This document shows, piece by piece, positions 64,000-64,000 of a stretch of 64,000 nucleotides of DNA. Each line of letters starts with the position of its first letter. Position 1 is the stretch's first letter. The stretch lies in NCBI RefSeq assembly GCF_007744075.1, contig NZ_CP036266.1:2589748-2653747 (forward strand), written 5' to 3'. The position numbers and the translations under genes were made by a program. This DNA is from Gimesia chilikensis (GTDB lineage Bacteria > Planctomycetota > Planctomycetia > Planctomycetales > Planctomycetaceae). Below the pieces are notes generated by a model that made no database searches, was not told the DNA's origin, and saw nothing but the letters and a program-made list of their open reading frames with translations.

Positions 64000-64000
64000 G

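Overview
The window looks like chromosomal DNA of a planctomycete, probably a Gimesia-like member of the Planctomycetia. This is inferred from the gene families: two DUF1559 proteins with type IV prepilin-like N-termini, large membrane-anchored Ser/Thr kinases next to sigma-70-family factors, WD40 fusions, a sulfatase end, a PQQ-type propeller protein, DUF4832, and a very large TPR-CHAT protein. No rRNA, intact tRNA or CRISPR array was recognised.

Layout. 1-7 kb: the end of a sulfatase gene, then leftward phosphoenolpyruvate carboxylase, a cupin/phosphomannose-isomerase-like protein, and a shortened DabA (DUF2309) protein that has lost the segment carrying the metal ligands. 8-25 kb: a block of exported proteins. 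Two divergently oriented paralogues (8.0 and 24.6 kb) share a conserved leader of about 120 nt. Between them lie a sigma factor with a Ser/Thr kinase, an M48 metallopeptidase with a partner protein, and an 1846-residue TPR-CHAT protein. 25-28 kb: small unknown genes, a pentapeptide-repeat gene and an IS4 remnant. 28-36 kb: a Cys-rich protein, DUF1559, PQQ-like propeller, redoxin, a second DUF1559, and DUF4832. 37-46.7 kb: PspA, then a tightly packed sigma factor / pseudokinase-kinase-WD40 / TM-WD40 operon closed by a strong terminator.

46.9-53.4 kb is an accessory island. It holds broken transposases (an rve-type element split in two, an IS3 orfA, IS4 debris), an intact Hint-nuclease polymorphic toxin overlapping its probable immunity gene, a decayed second toxin cassette, and long dispersed repeats. 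Several of these repeats contain a short motif that resembles a tRNA/tmRNA 3' end, followed by a terminator hairpin and flanked by short iterated TCGGACA-like repeats. I read these as possible attachment-site scars.

53.4-64 kb is a leftward metal-efflux and envelope block: a CusB-like adaptor with three metal-binding modules, a CusA-like RND pump, a two-TRASH secreted protein, a SpoIIE-type phosphatase, a TolC-like lipoprotein, a small Cys-rich lipoprotein and a two-pore-helix K+ channel. CusB, CusA and TolC could together form a tripartite copper/silver-type pump.

For the hunt, the strongest items are the Hint-nuclease toxin/immunity pair with its degraded neighbour cassette, the DabA lacking its active centre, the tandem pseudokinase-kinase protein, the leader shared by the two pseudo-protease paralogues, and the att-like repeat family.
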